In this document: one piece after another, positions 9,235-18,310 of the stretch | How the letters are laid out: the number at the start of each line of letters is the position of its first letter | How positions within the stretch are numbered: the first letter of the stretch is position 1 | From: Chara braunii | Lineage: Eukaryota > Streptophyta > Charophyceae > Charales > Characeae | DNA length: 35,294 nt | Direction of reading: 5' to 3' | Assembly (NCBI GenBank): GCA_003427395.1 | Contig: BFEA01000274.1 | Span: forward strand, 886,015 to 921,308 | Program-made: the position numbers and the translations under genes | Notes under the pieces: generated by a model | The model's input: only the letters and a program-made list of their open reading frames with translations | Database searches by the model: none | Told to the model about the DNA's origin: nothing

Positions 9235-9319
9235 ATATATATCGTCACAAATAGAACTGCCCGGTAAACCGTAGGCAGAGAGAGAGAAGAGGACAACAAA
9301 CGAGGGGCTGTGACAAACT
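9235..9319 (+). repeat. 85-bp dispersed repeat, copy 1
   Basis: The unit starts ATATATATCGTCACAAA and ends GGGGCTGTGACAAACT. It matches 34565-34649 in the same orientation with one substitution (T at 9252 against C at 34582). The ends carry a short inverted motif GTCACA...TGTGAC. It is followed by TGTTTCGTCGGAGTTTCACCGAC, which resembles the repeat family at 20344-20720. Confidence 0.9.
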
Positions 9320-9372
9320 GTTTCGTCGGAGTTTCACCGACTATTTTAAACATCCCTTGTGGGTGCTAGCAT

Positions 9373-9473
9373 GCTAGGGGTGTTGATAAGAGCAATCACC
9401 CCTAGCCCCCAAGAGAGACTCCATCTATTGGTGGGGAGCTTCACCTGCTGAAAAGCGGGTCCAGCGTCCCATG
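9373..9473 (-). repeat. LINE 3'-tail-like repeat copy with hairpin
   Basis: Hairpin arms GCTAGGGGTG (9373-9382) and CACCCCTAGC (9397-9406), then CTCCATCTATTGGTGGGGAGC, CACCTGCTG and GCGGGTCCAGCGTCCCATG. The order and sequence match 6097-6201 at the 3' end of the LINE. Homology stops at CCCATG, so this is either a strongly 5'-truncated LINE copy or a SINE sharing the LINE tail. No clear poly(T) precedes it. Confidence 0.75.
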
Positions 9474-9623
9474 TACAACAAGGACTGAGAATGTCTGAGA
9501 ACAGTAATGGTGGGGCCTGCCAGCATTGATTGCCCTGGGACCCAGGGGATTGACTGAGCAGGCCTGTGCACTGTACCTCATGTTCTATTTTTAATTTTAA
9601 TTCAACTTGTTTCAAGTTGTTTG

Positions 9624-9664
9624 CATTATTATTATTATTACTATTATTATTATTATTATTATTA
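9624..9664 (+). repeat. ATT trinucleotide microsatellite
   Basis: About a dozen ATT units with one ACT interruption. It produces an artefactual Asn-rich open frame on the minus strand. Confidence 0.9.
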
Positions 9665-11149
9665 ATCAATTATTTTAAATATTTTTTCTTTTTCATTTTT
9701 TTGTAAATGCAGATATTTGATGGCAGCCTGCTACAATCTGTTTGACAGGCACAAACCTAGAGGGAGGACCCACTAGCAAAGATGATCAGATTGAATGCCT
9801 AAATCTGGACGTGTTTATGGAAAGGGGGTGCATAAAATCGAGGTTGAACTGATTTTCTGCATCTTCGCTGAAAACGTGTTCAGATTCAGGAGCTTAATCC
9901 AGTCCTCTTTGCTAGTGCGACCTCACCCCTGGCAGATTCTCGGACGGTGTAGATCCTTGTACTGCCGCTGTATTCATGGGCGGATGAGGGCACACTCACA
10001 CGAGGACTTTTTGGCAAGAATCTGACCTTAAATTGCTGTCCAATTCGTCCAGTGAAGGGGACATACTTTTTCGACTGACCTGTGGACATGATTGCGGTCA
10101 GATGCATCCAGGGATGGCTGTAATTGCGGCCACATACATTAGTGAAGTGCTAGTGCAACTACACCCTAACAGAGATCCCGATAAAGTGAAACATCGCAGT
10201 AGCTGGAGGAAAACAAAGCAAAGGCGCTGTTTAGGTAATATTTCCTCCTCCAATGAACAAACTTGAAATCTATTTTTTGAAGTTCGAAGTTTGAACCCGT
10301 TTTGATGTTCAAACCGCAGATGTATATATTAACTGTTTTGGCTTTGATTGGCTGAGTAAGCCTGAGTTTGAATTTCAAATCCTGGGACAAGGTCCCAAGA
10401 CTTCCAACTACACAGATTTGAAAGGAACCATGCAATGAGAGTACCAATAAACCTTTCTTTTCACAAAAAAAAAAAAAAAAAAAACACTAATAAACCAGAT
10501 TGCAACATCTCTCAGAAGACCAAGCATAACTGAGCCGCGAGTTGAAAGCAGAAAATCAAACCGAACTGCACACCACCAAATGGGAGTGAACAATCCACCG
10601 AAGTCTCTCGACAAACACAGCACTTTCACACCCTCCAATCATCAAAACAACAGCAACGTAGTACTCCTATCGGCGTCCTGCACGCCCTTCCTGCTTCCTA
10701 GCCCCTATAGTCTTGCCTGTCGACATGAAGCACTCTGTTCACGTGTCATTAGCCGATGCTGCTTGAAGGCGCTGCGCATACCGGCCACCCTCATCAATGC
10801 CAGGCAAGTGTCGTCGTCCCACTGCCTCCCTTCCTTCTACTGCCAACCTCCATACCTCCACCAGTCAGCAGTGTCAGCGCCCAGCCAGCTATGGCTGGCG
10901 CTCCTGCTTCCTTGCTGCCGCCGCAACAGCTTTCTCACGGGCGCTCTCTCCTCTCAACGCATCAGCGCTCCCGCCAGCACCATCTGCCAAAATGTCCCTG
11001 GCTAAGTGGCCTTCGTTCTATTGTGCTCGCTGGGAAGGCCGCGTCCAGGCTCAGCCCAGTCCCCGTAGGCAATGTCTGTGGCCTACCGGGCCGACGTGCA
11101 GACCCAGCCTCTGCAACCAACTCGTGGGCTGGGCCCCCCTCATCCACGC

Positions 11150-11240
11150 TGGCGGATATCGCAAGGCTTGACTGTATAATACCTACCATACGGCACAGGC
11201 GGATATCAGAGGGGCTGACTGTATAATGTGTACCATTGGA
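11150..11240 (+). repeat. Diverged tandem pair of about 43 bp
   Basis: GGCGGATATCGCAAGGCTTGACTGTATAAT...ACCAT recurs as GGCGGATATCAGAGGGGCTGACTGTATAAT...ACCAT. The GGATATCAGAGGGGCTGA part is related to the small inverted-repeat element at 11435-11526, so this may be a relic of the same family. Confidence 0.65.
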
Positions 11241-11434
11241 CAGCTTCCTTGTTTCCCCCCCCCCCCTTTGGCAGCTTGCTTGTCTAGTCTGAGCAGTCGA
11301 CGACGGACTACAAAATGGCATGTACCATGGCCAGTAACGTGGCCTGTTTTGACTGCCTGGAATATGGAAGACAGGATATGGATATTTGGCATTTTTAAAT
11401 GATTTTTTGCCAATCATTTGGCAGTGCTTCCACC

Positions 11435-11526
11435 CAGATATCAGCCCCCCCATAACCTGGATGCATATTCCAGCCAGCCAAATATGGCAGGGTTCACAAG
11501 CGAGAAAAAAGAGGGGCTGATATCTG
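11435..11526. mobile_element. 92-bp element with 14-bp perfect terminal inverted repeats
   Basis: CAGATATCAGCCCC at 11435-11448 is the exact reverse complement of GGGGCTGATATCTG at 11513-11526. The size and termini suit a miniature inverted-repeat element (MITE) or a small hairpin. Flanks (CACC and CGAA) do not show a clear target duplication. Confidence 0.6.
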
Positions 11527-11602
11527 CGAAAAAAAAAGGAAAGAAAGAAAGACAGGATATGGAAATGGTGGGGAGCAGTCTTACAAAAAGTCTAACAGAG
11601 AC

Positions 11603-11609
<7 letters not shown>

Positions 11610-11646
<37 letters not shown>
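11610..11646 (+). repeat. CT microsatellite
   Basis: A perfect run of CT dinucleotides follows ACAGAGACTATCAT. Overlapping Ser-Leu or Arg-Glu open frames are artefacts of it. Confidence 0.95.
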
Positions 11647-11650
<4 letters not shown>

Positions 11651-11807
11651 GGGAATTACTTGACGAACCACATACCGAGGTGGAAAAGGGTCCTTCAGGG
11701 CATCCGTTGACATCGGAATGACACAGAAAATATTAAGATTGACCACTGCGCCATGAAGGACCGCACAATCCAAATCCAGAAACAATCCATTAAAAAGGAT
11801 CTCGGTA

Positions 11808-11942
11808 CAGCACCTAGGGGGATGATGTACAGAAGACTTATGAGGTCTGCATACAGTACCTAGGAGGATGTACACGAGGCTTTCATGAGGTCCAAATGCA
11901 GTTTCTAGGATGATGTACACAAACCTGACTTATATGAGAGGG
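11808..11942 (+). repeat. Three-copy minisatellite of 45-46 bp
   Basis: Units start at 11808 (CAGCACCTAGG), 11854 (CAGTACCTAGG) and 11899 (CAGTTTCTAGG). Each continues with GATGTACA and TATGAGGTC or similar. The units are clearly diverged, so this is an older tandem repeat. Confidence 0.75.
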
Positions 11943-12114
11943 ACGGTGACCCCAGTTGTAAGCAGGTACTCAAGAACCATGTAGCAGGCTGGCGCGTGTT
12001 ACGGTGTTCCCCCAAATCCGGATTTCTCGCTAAACCACCAATCCAAGCACCCTCCTTCCAAACTTGTCGCCATATACGAGCAGGCCACACTGTCAATGTA
12101 CCGGCCTGGTGGGA

Positions 12115-12127
12115 ACCGGTTCGATTC
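12115..12127 (+). repeat. Target-site duplication, left copy
   Basis: ACCGGTTCGATTC; the partner is at 12296-12308 with one mismatch. It directly abuts the TTTG-repeat tail of the U6 retrocopy. Confidence 0.85.
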
Positions 12128-12295
12128 TTGTTTGTTTGTTTGTTTGTTTGTTTGTTTGTTTGTTTGTTTGTTTTCTTTTTTTTTTTTTGTTTCGGGACCA
12201 TTTCTCGACTTATGTGTTGTCATCCTTGCACAGCAGCCATGCTTATCTTCTTTTTCTGTATCTTTCCAATTTGAACGGATGTCCCGAAGGACAGG
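12128..12295 (-). pseudogene. U6: U6 snRNA retropseudogene with A-rich tail
   Basis: On the minus strand, 12295 to 12194 reads CCTGTCCTTCGGGACATCCG, CAAATTGGAAAGATACAG, AGATAAGCATGG, TGTGCAAGGATGACAAC and CGAGAAATGGTCC. This is U6 nearly end to end. It is followed by an A-rich and then (CAAA)n tail down to 12128. ACCGGTTCGATTC at 12115-12127 and ACCAGTTCGATTC at 12296-12308 flank it directly and match at 12 of 13 bases, so this is a target-site duplication from LINE-driven retroposition. The ACAGAGA box is disrupted and no TATA or upstream element is visible, so it is not expected to be an active U6 gene. Confidence 0.93.
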
Positions 12296-12308
12296 ACCAG
12301 TTCGATTC
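12296..12308 (+). repeat. Target-site duplication, right copy
   Basis: ACCAGTTCGATTC, directly beside the 5' end of the U6 retrocopy. Its position fixes the copied RNA's 5' end as CCTGTCCTTCGGG. Confidence 0.85.
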
Positions 12309-12404
12309 ATTCCAGTGGAATTGCAATTTTGGGTCCACGGTACCGACGCTTCAACTGAAGCTGGATAATGGTCCCAGTATTTTCTCCAGGGTAGACTGTA
12401 AGGA

Positions 12405-12510
12405 CCCTGATCAAACCAAAAAAAAAGAAAAAGAGGACCCTGTTCAAACCCCAGAAAATGGAAAAAAGGACCCTGATCAAACCACAAAAAAGGACCCTGA
12501 TCAAGCTGTG
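12405..12510 (+). repeat. Short tandem GGACCCTGATCAAACC repeat
   Basis: Four copies of (A)AGGACCCTGATCAAAC or a near variant occur, separated by A-rich spacers of uneven length. No function is suggested. Confidence 0.8.
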
Positions 12511-12813
12511 CGCAGGAAGCAAATTCGCTGAACCTCATTTCCACTGGACTCTGGAATGTCCAAAACCGTGGGGTACAAGGTTTAATACCTAGCGGAGGCA
12601 GACAGCTTATTCCACTGGTAGGTAGAATGGCCCGACCCACCGCCCGTTGTGCACCACTGCAATCCCCCACAGGACCTATTTTGCAGAACAAAAAGTCTTG
12701 TCCCGCACCATATGCAACGAACTTTGTAGCTGCCGAGGGGGGAGTACATAAACAGGGTGAGCTCTGTTTGTAAGCCCCCAGAACTCAGCAGAAGGGTGCT
12801 CCAACACAAAGGC

Positions 12814-13003
12814 TTGAACCACCAGTACTTTCCCAAAGTGCAGCCGTGCACGCGCCTGGACACACCGGAATGGACAGGCCGGCGGCAAACATGGATCACA
12901 ACTCATCTGGAACAACCCCTCACGGCACTGCAGCAATGGCTCTGGGCCCAGAGACAGGTTCCACTTACTTAGGTTCTCCTTCTCGGAAGTACTGGTGGTT
13001 CAA
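12814..13003. mobile_element. TIR mini-element A1 (CCACCAGTACTT family)
   Basis: TTGAACCACCAGTACTT at the left (12814) is the reverse complement of the right end AAGTACTGGTGGTTCAA (ending 13003). At 190 bp with no coding content it fits a MITE. Two more elements with the same ends lie at 13181-13343 and 13563-13771, so this is a locally clustered family. Confidence 0.75.
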
Positions 13004-13132
13004 ACTTCAAACGCATTGGTGAATTTGATCACTGTCATATTTTATTACCTTCTCACTTGGGTTCAGGTAAAAGTGGGATCTGTCTCTGGGCCCAGAGACA
13101 GGAACAGGTTCCCCTTACCTAGGTTCTCCTTC
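12947..13132 (+). repeat. Direct repeat of about 40 bp, two copies
   Basis: GGGCCCAGAGACAGG + TTCC.CTTAC.TAGGTTCTCC + TTCTC occurs at 12947-12984 and again at 13089-13132, where an extra AACAGG is inserted. One copy lies inside and one outside mini-element A1. Confidence 0.75.
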
Positions 13133-13180
13133 TCTCTCACTCTATTCTACTTTTTTTTTTCTTTTTTCATTCTTTTTTTG

Positions 13181-13343
13181 TTAAACCACCAGTGCAGTAC
13201 TTCCTAGGCACTTTTTTCCGACCGTGGGGTTGCTCTGCGCACCGAAAAACAAGCCAACCAGCGCAGGCCATTGATGTAAATTGCGGTGCATATACGACGA
13301 GGGCCCACGACCGATATATGGGGGCCAAGTACTTGTGGTTTAA
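13181..13343. mobile_element. TIR mini-element A2 (CCACCAGTACTT family)
   Basis: The left end is TTAAACCACCAGTGCAGTAC; the right end CCAAGTACTTGTGGTTTAA is its imperfect reverse complement. Both ends are bordered by TTAA, which could be either part of the inverted repeat or a TTAA target site. It is 163 bp and non-coding. Confidence 0.65.
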
Positions 13344-13562
13344 CCACCGCCATCTCTGAGCCTCTTTTTCCCACCACAGATTTCCACTGCGCGCATGTGC
13401 GCACCAAACAAAACACAACCGCCATGGGTGCGTTTTCTTTCCGTTTTTCTTTTCGGGCTGGGGCCACCAGCTATTTCAGTCCGGTAGCACTGTTCTCCCG
13501 AAACTTGAGGAGGATGGGAACAAATTTATCGGCCTCCATTGCCTGAGAAAGGTACTGCTGGC

Positions 13563-13771
13563 TTAAAACCACCAGTACGTTTCCCTGCTATGAAATCCAT
13601 TACGTAGCGTGTATAAAGCCTCGACGTTTGGGGCTTGGCCAACAAAATGGCTGGTAGCCTGGTAGGGCCACGCCCCCAGCCAAGAGGCGACCCACACCAG
13701 TTCTTTTTTTTTTTTGGCACGCAGGCCGTTTCCAGCCCCGGTGATAAGTGCCTCGGAAGTACTGGTGGTTT
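13563..13771. mobile_element. TIR mini-element A3 (CCACCAGTACTT family)
   Basis: The left end is TTAAAACCACCAGTACG and the right end GGAAGTACTGGTGGTTT. The interior (GGGCTTGGCCAACAAAATGG, poly(T), GGCACGCAGGCCGTTTCCAG, AAGTGCCTCGGAAGTAC) is similar to 17935-18075, a fourth, more decayed family member. Confidence 0.7.
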
Positions 13772-14410
13772 GCACCACCAGTCTCCCACCGCGGCAATTC
13801 TTTTCTACTCCCTCAATTCAAGGTGGTGTGTCGAGCCTCTTCTGAGCCTCTACCGGGGGCCTGCGTCAAGGCTTTTCTGAGCCTCTACTGGGCCTGTGTT
13901 TGGAATGTCCGTGGTGTTGGTGGGCGTTCGCATCTACAGCGGCGGCGACAACAAAAACAAACACCTCTGAGGCTCTGACCACAAACAAAACAATAAAAGA
14001 GACAAAGAAAGGGAATAGTTGAGTTACTTAGGGGAAAAAAAAAAACAAAAAAAAAACCTGCATTTTGGCAAACACACACACACAAAAAAAAAAAAAGATC
14101 AAGTGTACTGGTATCTGTTATGATCAGTTTAATATCTGATCCGTGGTCCATCCGGCCACACACGCAAAGGAAGAAAAAAAAAAAAGGGAAAACATAATGG
14201 GAAGTGCTAGGCGTCAAATCTGCCTGTAATACTGCCAAATACCGCCAATAGAGCGCCTCACTGCAGCCCTCACCCGAGGTGAAAAAGACAAAACCAGTTG
14301 CGAAACATAAAAAAAATATGGAGGGTGTTTCGCGGGGAATTTGTTTTGCCCTTTTTTTTTTTTCTCTCTTTTCTCTTCCAATGAACCACGGATCTGAATC
14401 ATCAGATATT

Positions 14411-14534
14411 GGGCCTCGCTCCACTACTCTAGAAATGCACATAAGACAAAAAAATCATGGTGGTGTATCTTTCTATGTTCTAGAGGAAGATTCACTCTCG
14501 TTTTGCACATTTCAAGAGTAGTGGAGCGAGGGCC
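14411..14534. mobile_element. TIR mini-element B1 (GGGCCTCGCTCC family)
   Basis: The left end GGGCCTCGCTCCACTACTCT and the reverse complement of the right end, GGCCCTCGCTCCACTACTCT, match along about 27 bases with two mismatches. ATT lies on both sides (14408-14410 and 14535-14537). Length 124 bp. GGGCC ends plus a 3-bp AT-rich duplication recall Tourist/PIF-Harbinger MITEs; that assignment is inference. Confidence 0.82.
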
Positions 14535-14611
14535 ATTACACGCATCAGAACCGATACTACACTGGATTTCAGAGAAAAGACCAAGAAAGGTACTGGTTGT
14601 ACCAACTGAGA

Positions 14612-15016
14612 GCATACTCACACGGGGACCTATAATCCCAAAATCCCCCCAGAAAGGGTAAAAGGCCGGTCACAGGGATCTACCAAATCCGCAAATGTAC
14701 TATTCCAGTGCCCATTTGTCAGCGGCCTGGGAAGCCGCGGGGCAAGGGATTTTGCGGTCACCTCGGGAGGTGACCGCAAACGCCCTTCTTCATTTGTTGC
14801 ATTTTTCTTCGAAAATTGGCAAAAATTCGTTCACAAAAGCTCTTGCAAAATTAGTGGATGGCTCCATGTGACCAGCCAAGTACCAAATCCCCATTTCTCC
14901 AGACGGCCGCGACCTTGTCCCATCTGAAAAGGCACAGCAGTGTGACGTGAACCATGCCCAAAACCTCAAATCGGCCCTTCCCAAATTGCGGATTTGGGGT
15001 CTCCGTGTGAGTATGC
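14612..15016. mobile_element. TIR element C (GCATACTCACACGGRGACC ends)
   Basis: Left end GCATACTCACACGGGGACC (14612-14630); the right end (14998-15016) is its reverse complement with one mismatch. CTGA occurs just outside on both sides and may be a target duplication. The 405-bp interior is non-coding and contains a 30-bp near-perfect palindrome (14751-14780). Related end motifs recur at 15031 (GGCATACTCACACTAGCACG) and 15285 (GGTATAGTCACACGGCGGGG), suggesting a broken second copy. Confidence 0.75.
14751..14780. repeat. 30-bp palindrome
   Basis: Arms TTTGCGGTCACCTC and GAGGTGACCGCAAA are perfectly complementary with only two bases between them. It lies within TIR element C, about one third of the way in. 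Confidence 0.9.
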
Positions 15017-15650
15017 CCTGACGTAGCTCAAGGCATACTCACACTAGCACGTCTTCTCGCAAAATATGGGTATGCGAATAATGTGGTCAAATAGCAGACA
15101 CGTATATTGCACAAAACGAAAAATACACCACCACGATGGGCCCTTCAACATGCGGCCATCATGACGGGTGCAAAAGAGGGCCGGTCTCGCAATCGTACTC
15201 GCGATTGTCTAACGTCGAGATATTAACCTCTCAAGACGCGTGTCAGCCGACACTTGAGTGTCGAAAGCAACAATGAAAGTCGTCGGTATAGTCACACGGC
15301 GGGGAGCAAAAAAAAAAAACAAAAAACAAAAAAACCACTTTTTTCAAGTTTTTTGGGGTTTCTTTTGGGGGGTGAGGGAGTTTGCCGTGCGCTTAATTGC
15401 TGACGAGCTGAAAATTTTCTCATGAATCGAGAAAGAAATCCAGAGAAAAAAAAATTCCACAAGTACGGGGACGTCTCCCCAAGTAAACACATGGTGGTTA
15501 CAATTATATTTGGAGCAATTTTCAGTCCAATGCAGCCATCATGACCGGACTGGCGTGCTATTCAGGTGAAGACAGTAGTTCTGAAGAGTATGGAATGATT
15601 CCGACACAACATCATCATGATGGCCTAACCCATAATTTGTTTCGAAAATA

Positions 15651-15791
15651 GGGCCTCTCTCCACTCCTCACCAGCATGCAGTGCCATGCACAAAAGAAAA
15701 AACATTATGGTGGTGAATCTGTCCATGTTCCAGCGGGAGATTCATTCTCATTTTACACATTTGGTGAGTAGTGGAGTGAGGCCGCTGGCCC
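15651..15791. mobile_element. TIR mini-element B2 (GGGCCTCGCTCC family)
   Basis: The left end GGGCCTCTCTCCACTCCTCA and right end TGAGTAGTGGAGTGAGGCCG + CTGGCCC are inverted copies, the right one with a 7-bp insertion. ATA flanks both sides (15648-15650, 15792-15794). The interior (GGTGGTGAATCT.TCCATGTTC, GAGATTCATTCTC) is clearly homologous to element B1. Confidence 0.8.
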
Positions 15792-16220
15792 ATAGCTGAA
15801 CTCAATCAAACACCACATCAAAGTGACCTCATCCGTTATTTCAACCCGCAAGTATCACCATAAACATGAGTGGACCTTGAAACCCAGCAGCACCCCTAGC
15901 ATTGCCTCGGGTTGTTCTGAGTACAAAAACAAAAAAGAAGAAAAAATAAAAAAGGCACCTTTATGGTACAACTTGAGCGGGCAATGATACCAGGCGTTGA
16001 CAATGATTGTCGTTATCAATGACCAACTGGACCACTCAGATCCGGACCTTCAACGCTCCAACACGACAAGTTATCATCATTATTTTTTCATTATAATAAT
16101 AACAATAAATTAATCATAATGATGATTATTATTACGACTCGAAGGAGCAGGAAAGCGAGCAAGATGTACCTAGGAACCAACCCCCTTGCCCCCAAAAAAC
16201 AATGGGGGGGGAACTTCAAC

Positions 16221-16271
16221 CCTCTTGACACCCTTTTTTACTTCATTTTCATGCCTGAAAAGGGGTGTCAA
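16221..16271. repeat. Inverted repeat TCTTGACACCC / GGGTGTCAAGA
   Basis: Perfect 11-bp arms with a 29-nt T/A-rich loop. It is close to a 34-bp-spaced direct repeat of TTGTACCGCCATTATCACT (16347 and 16381). Confidence 0.75.
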
Positions 16272-17934
16272 GAAGTTTTTGGGGTCAAATGGTGCATTGA
16301 GCATGACAACAAATGTATTTTTTTTTGCAGAAATCTGTTCCTTTCATTTGTACCGCCATTATCACTGTCAGTGCCTATCTTTGTACCGCCATTATCACTA
16401 CTACGGAATCAAACAAAATTGCATGATTGGACAGAACATCACTTTCCCAATAGGCAAGTCTTTGAAGGAGGCAACAAGGGGCAGGCCCCACTGGTGCTAT
16501 GTGCATGCTTGGAAAACATGCACCCATCAGTAATAGCAGCCAGGTTCGTGCTTCCCTAGAATGAACATACCACCTGCGGGATCTGGCCCTGATGGTTGTT
16601 GGCGATGCCTCGGGCGGTCCATTCCTAACACATCTAGGATACAGTACACAGACGATTACCATGATCCCTGGGGCCAAGTCCCACTAGCAGCGTTGAGTTT
16701 CCTCTGCGCCCGAATCTGGCTGTGTTTGTGGAGAGGTGCGGTTGACATGGCAGGCATCGACTCAATTCATGCAGGTGCATAAAATGTAGGTTTGACAAAA
16801 TAGGCTTCACTTGAGTGGTGGTTTTAACTGCCAGTGGTGCGGCCAACTAAAACTTGCAGTGGCAGTCTTCCAGACGGAGACGGCCACATTTTCAACGTAC
16901 TCATCCGCCTGCCGCCGCCCCGAGAAATACAGAGCCAAAAAAAAAGTCTGTTTGACAAAAAAATTGAAAACGGCTCAGCGGGTTTAGTGTTTCAAGGATT
17001 CGTCCCTCCATTATTTCACAGCCTGTAGGCTGCACTTATGGTGTTGCACTCCCTAGTCCAGCAGCGAGGAGATCTCCATTACCCAAGGGGGTATGTAGGG
17101 GTCAGATTTCGGGTTTCTGGGGGGTAGGGGGAGGGACAATTAGTGCACTATTGTTGCTAGATCTATCTAACAATTTTATTTATTTATCTTAAAAAGGTTG
17201 CGGGTGGCATGATCAGAGTTTTTGTGGCGTAGCCAGCCGGGGCGAGATTGGTCATCGTAACTACCTAACACCCTTCCCTATAGACCAACACAACTCCTTG
17301 AGGACTCGCCGTCCTCGCTTGTGAATCTGGAAAATATTTGTATGTTTCTTTTTTACATTTTTTTTTCGAGAGGGTGCCGACCTTGAGTTACCATCGACCA
17401 ACGGACTGGCCCCCGGTATTTCAGAGATTTCCATTCGCCTGATGCCGGCAGTATTTGAATAGGATTCAAACAGAGGTGCAGGGAGGGCGGGATAAGAGGG
17501 GATGAGGGTTGAATAGGGCTATGCACCCTGCCCACGACTTCTGCATGAAGCAAGGCGGTGTGCCGGTGCCCTCCTTGTCAAGTGAAAATGAATCAATGGC
17601 TGGCTGCTGCAGCGACGACCGTGTGTCTGGAACCTGGCCTCTACAACAAACTGGGATTTTCTAAAGAAAAAGAAGAAAAGGAAAAAGGGAAAAAGAAAAA
17701 GAAAACAAAACAAAAATCACCGACCTATGACGTTTGCTGAGATCACAGCCAGAATGCCTTACATCTTTTGCTATTTGTGTCTTTTATGTTTGTGTACCCT
17801 CTGCATTCTTTGTGGGATTGTCAGACAACAATGACGAAAAAGTGTGCATTTTAGAAACTCGTGCAGCTGCCGCTGGGGTGGTGGAAGCCTTAGGTTCAAA
17901 GTTGCAGCTGCGGATTGCATGCAGCCGGAACTTT

Positions 17935-18075
17935 GGAGGCTTGGCCGCCGAAGCAAAATGGCTGGCGGCACAAAGCGAAAGGAGGCCCACGCCGTTTCTA
18001 TTTTTTTGGGCGCGCACACGCTGCGCAGGGCATTTCCAGCCGCAGAGAAAAGTGCCTCAGAAATGTTGTTTAAAT
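17935..18075 (+). repeat. Decayed relative of TIR family A
   Basis: GAGGCTTGGCCGCCGAAGCA, AAATGGCTGG, TTTTTTTGGGCGCGC, GGGCATTTCCAGCC and AAAAGTGCCTCAGAAAT.TTGTTTAAA align in order with the interior and right end of element A3 (13563-13771). The left terminus is not recognisable. Confidence 0.6.
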
Positions 18076-18130
18076 GTTTTTTTTTGTCATTTTCAAGCCA
18101 GGCAAGTGAATGGGGGCACCATACCAAAGA

Positions 18131-18310
18131 AAGTCTATTTATAGTGCCTCCTCCTGTGGAATGGCCCCTAAAGTCTATTTACGGTACGTCCTACCGTGGA
18201 AAGGCCCCTAAAGTCCATTTACACTGCATCCTCCTGTGGAAGGCCCCTAAAGTCTACTTATAGTGCGTCCTCTTGTGGAAGGCCCCTAAAGTGCATCCTC
18301 CTTCAATGGC
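18131..18310 (+). repeat. 40-bp minisatellite, about 4.5 copies
   Basis: Units begin at 18131, 18171, 18211, 18250 and 18289. The consensus is AAGTCTATTTA followed by TAGTGCGTCCTCCTGTGGAA and GGCCCCT. Units differ by several substitutions and one-base length changes. Confidence 0.9.

Noticed and set aside
10580-11226. Overlapping open frames up to 156 codons in a GC-rich segment
   Set aside because: Several frames are open at once on both strands, as expected for GC-rich DNA with few stops. No motif was recognised and the segment lies inside an intron of the opposite-strand gene.
11150-11240. CRISPR-like spacing of repeats here and at 18131-18310
   Set aside because: Units are directly adjacent, diverged tandem repeats without unique spacers, in a eukaryotic intron; not CRISPR.
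12064-12531. Phe-Val-Cys-Leu repeat protein across the TTTG tract
   Set aside because: It is the tail of the U6 retropseudogene read as protein.
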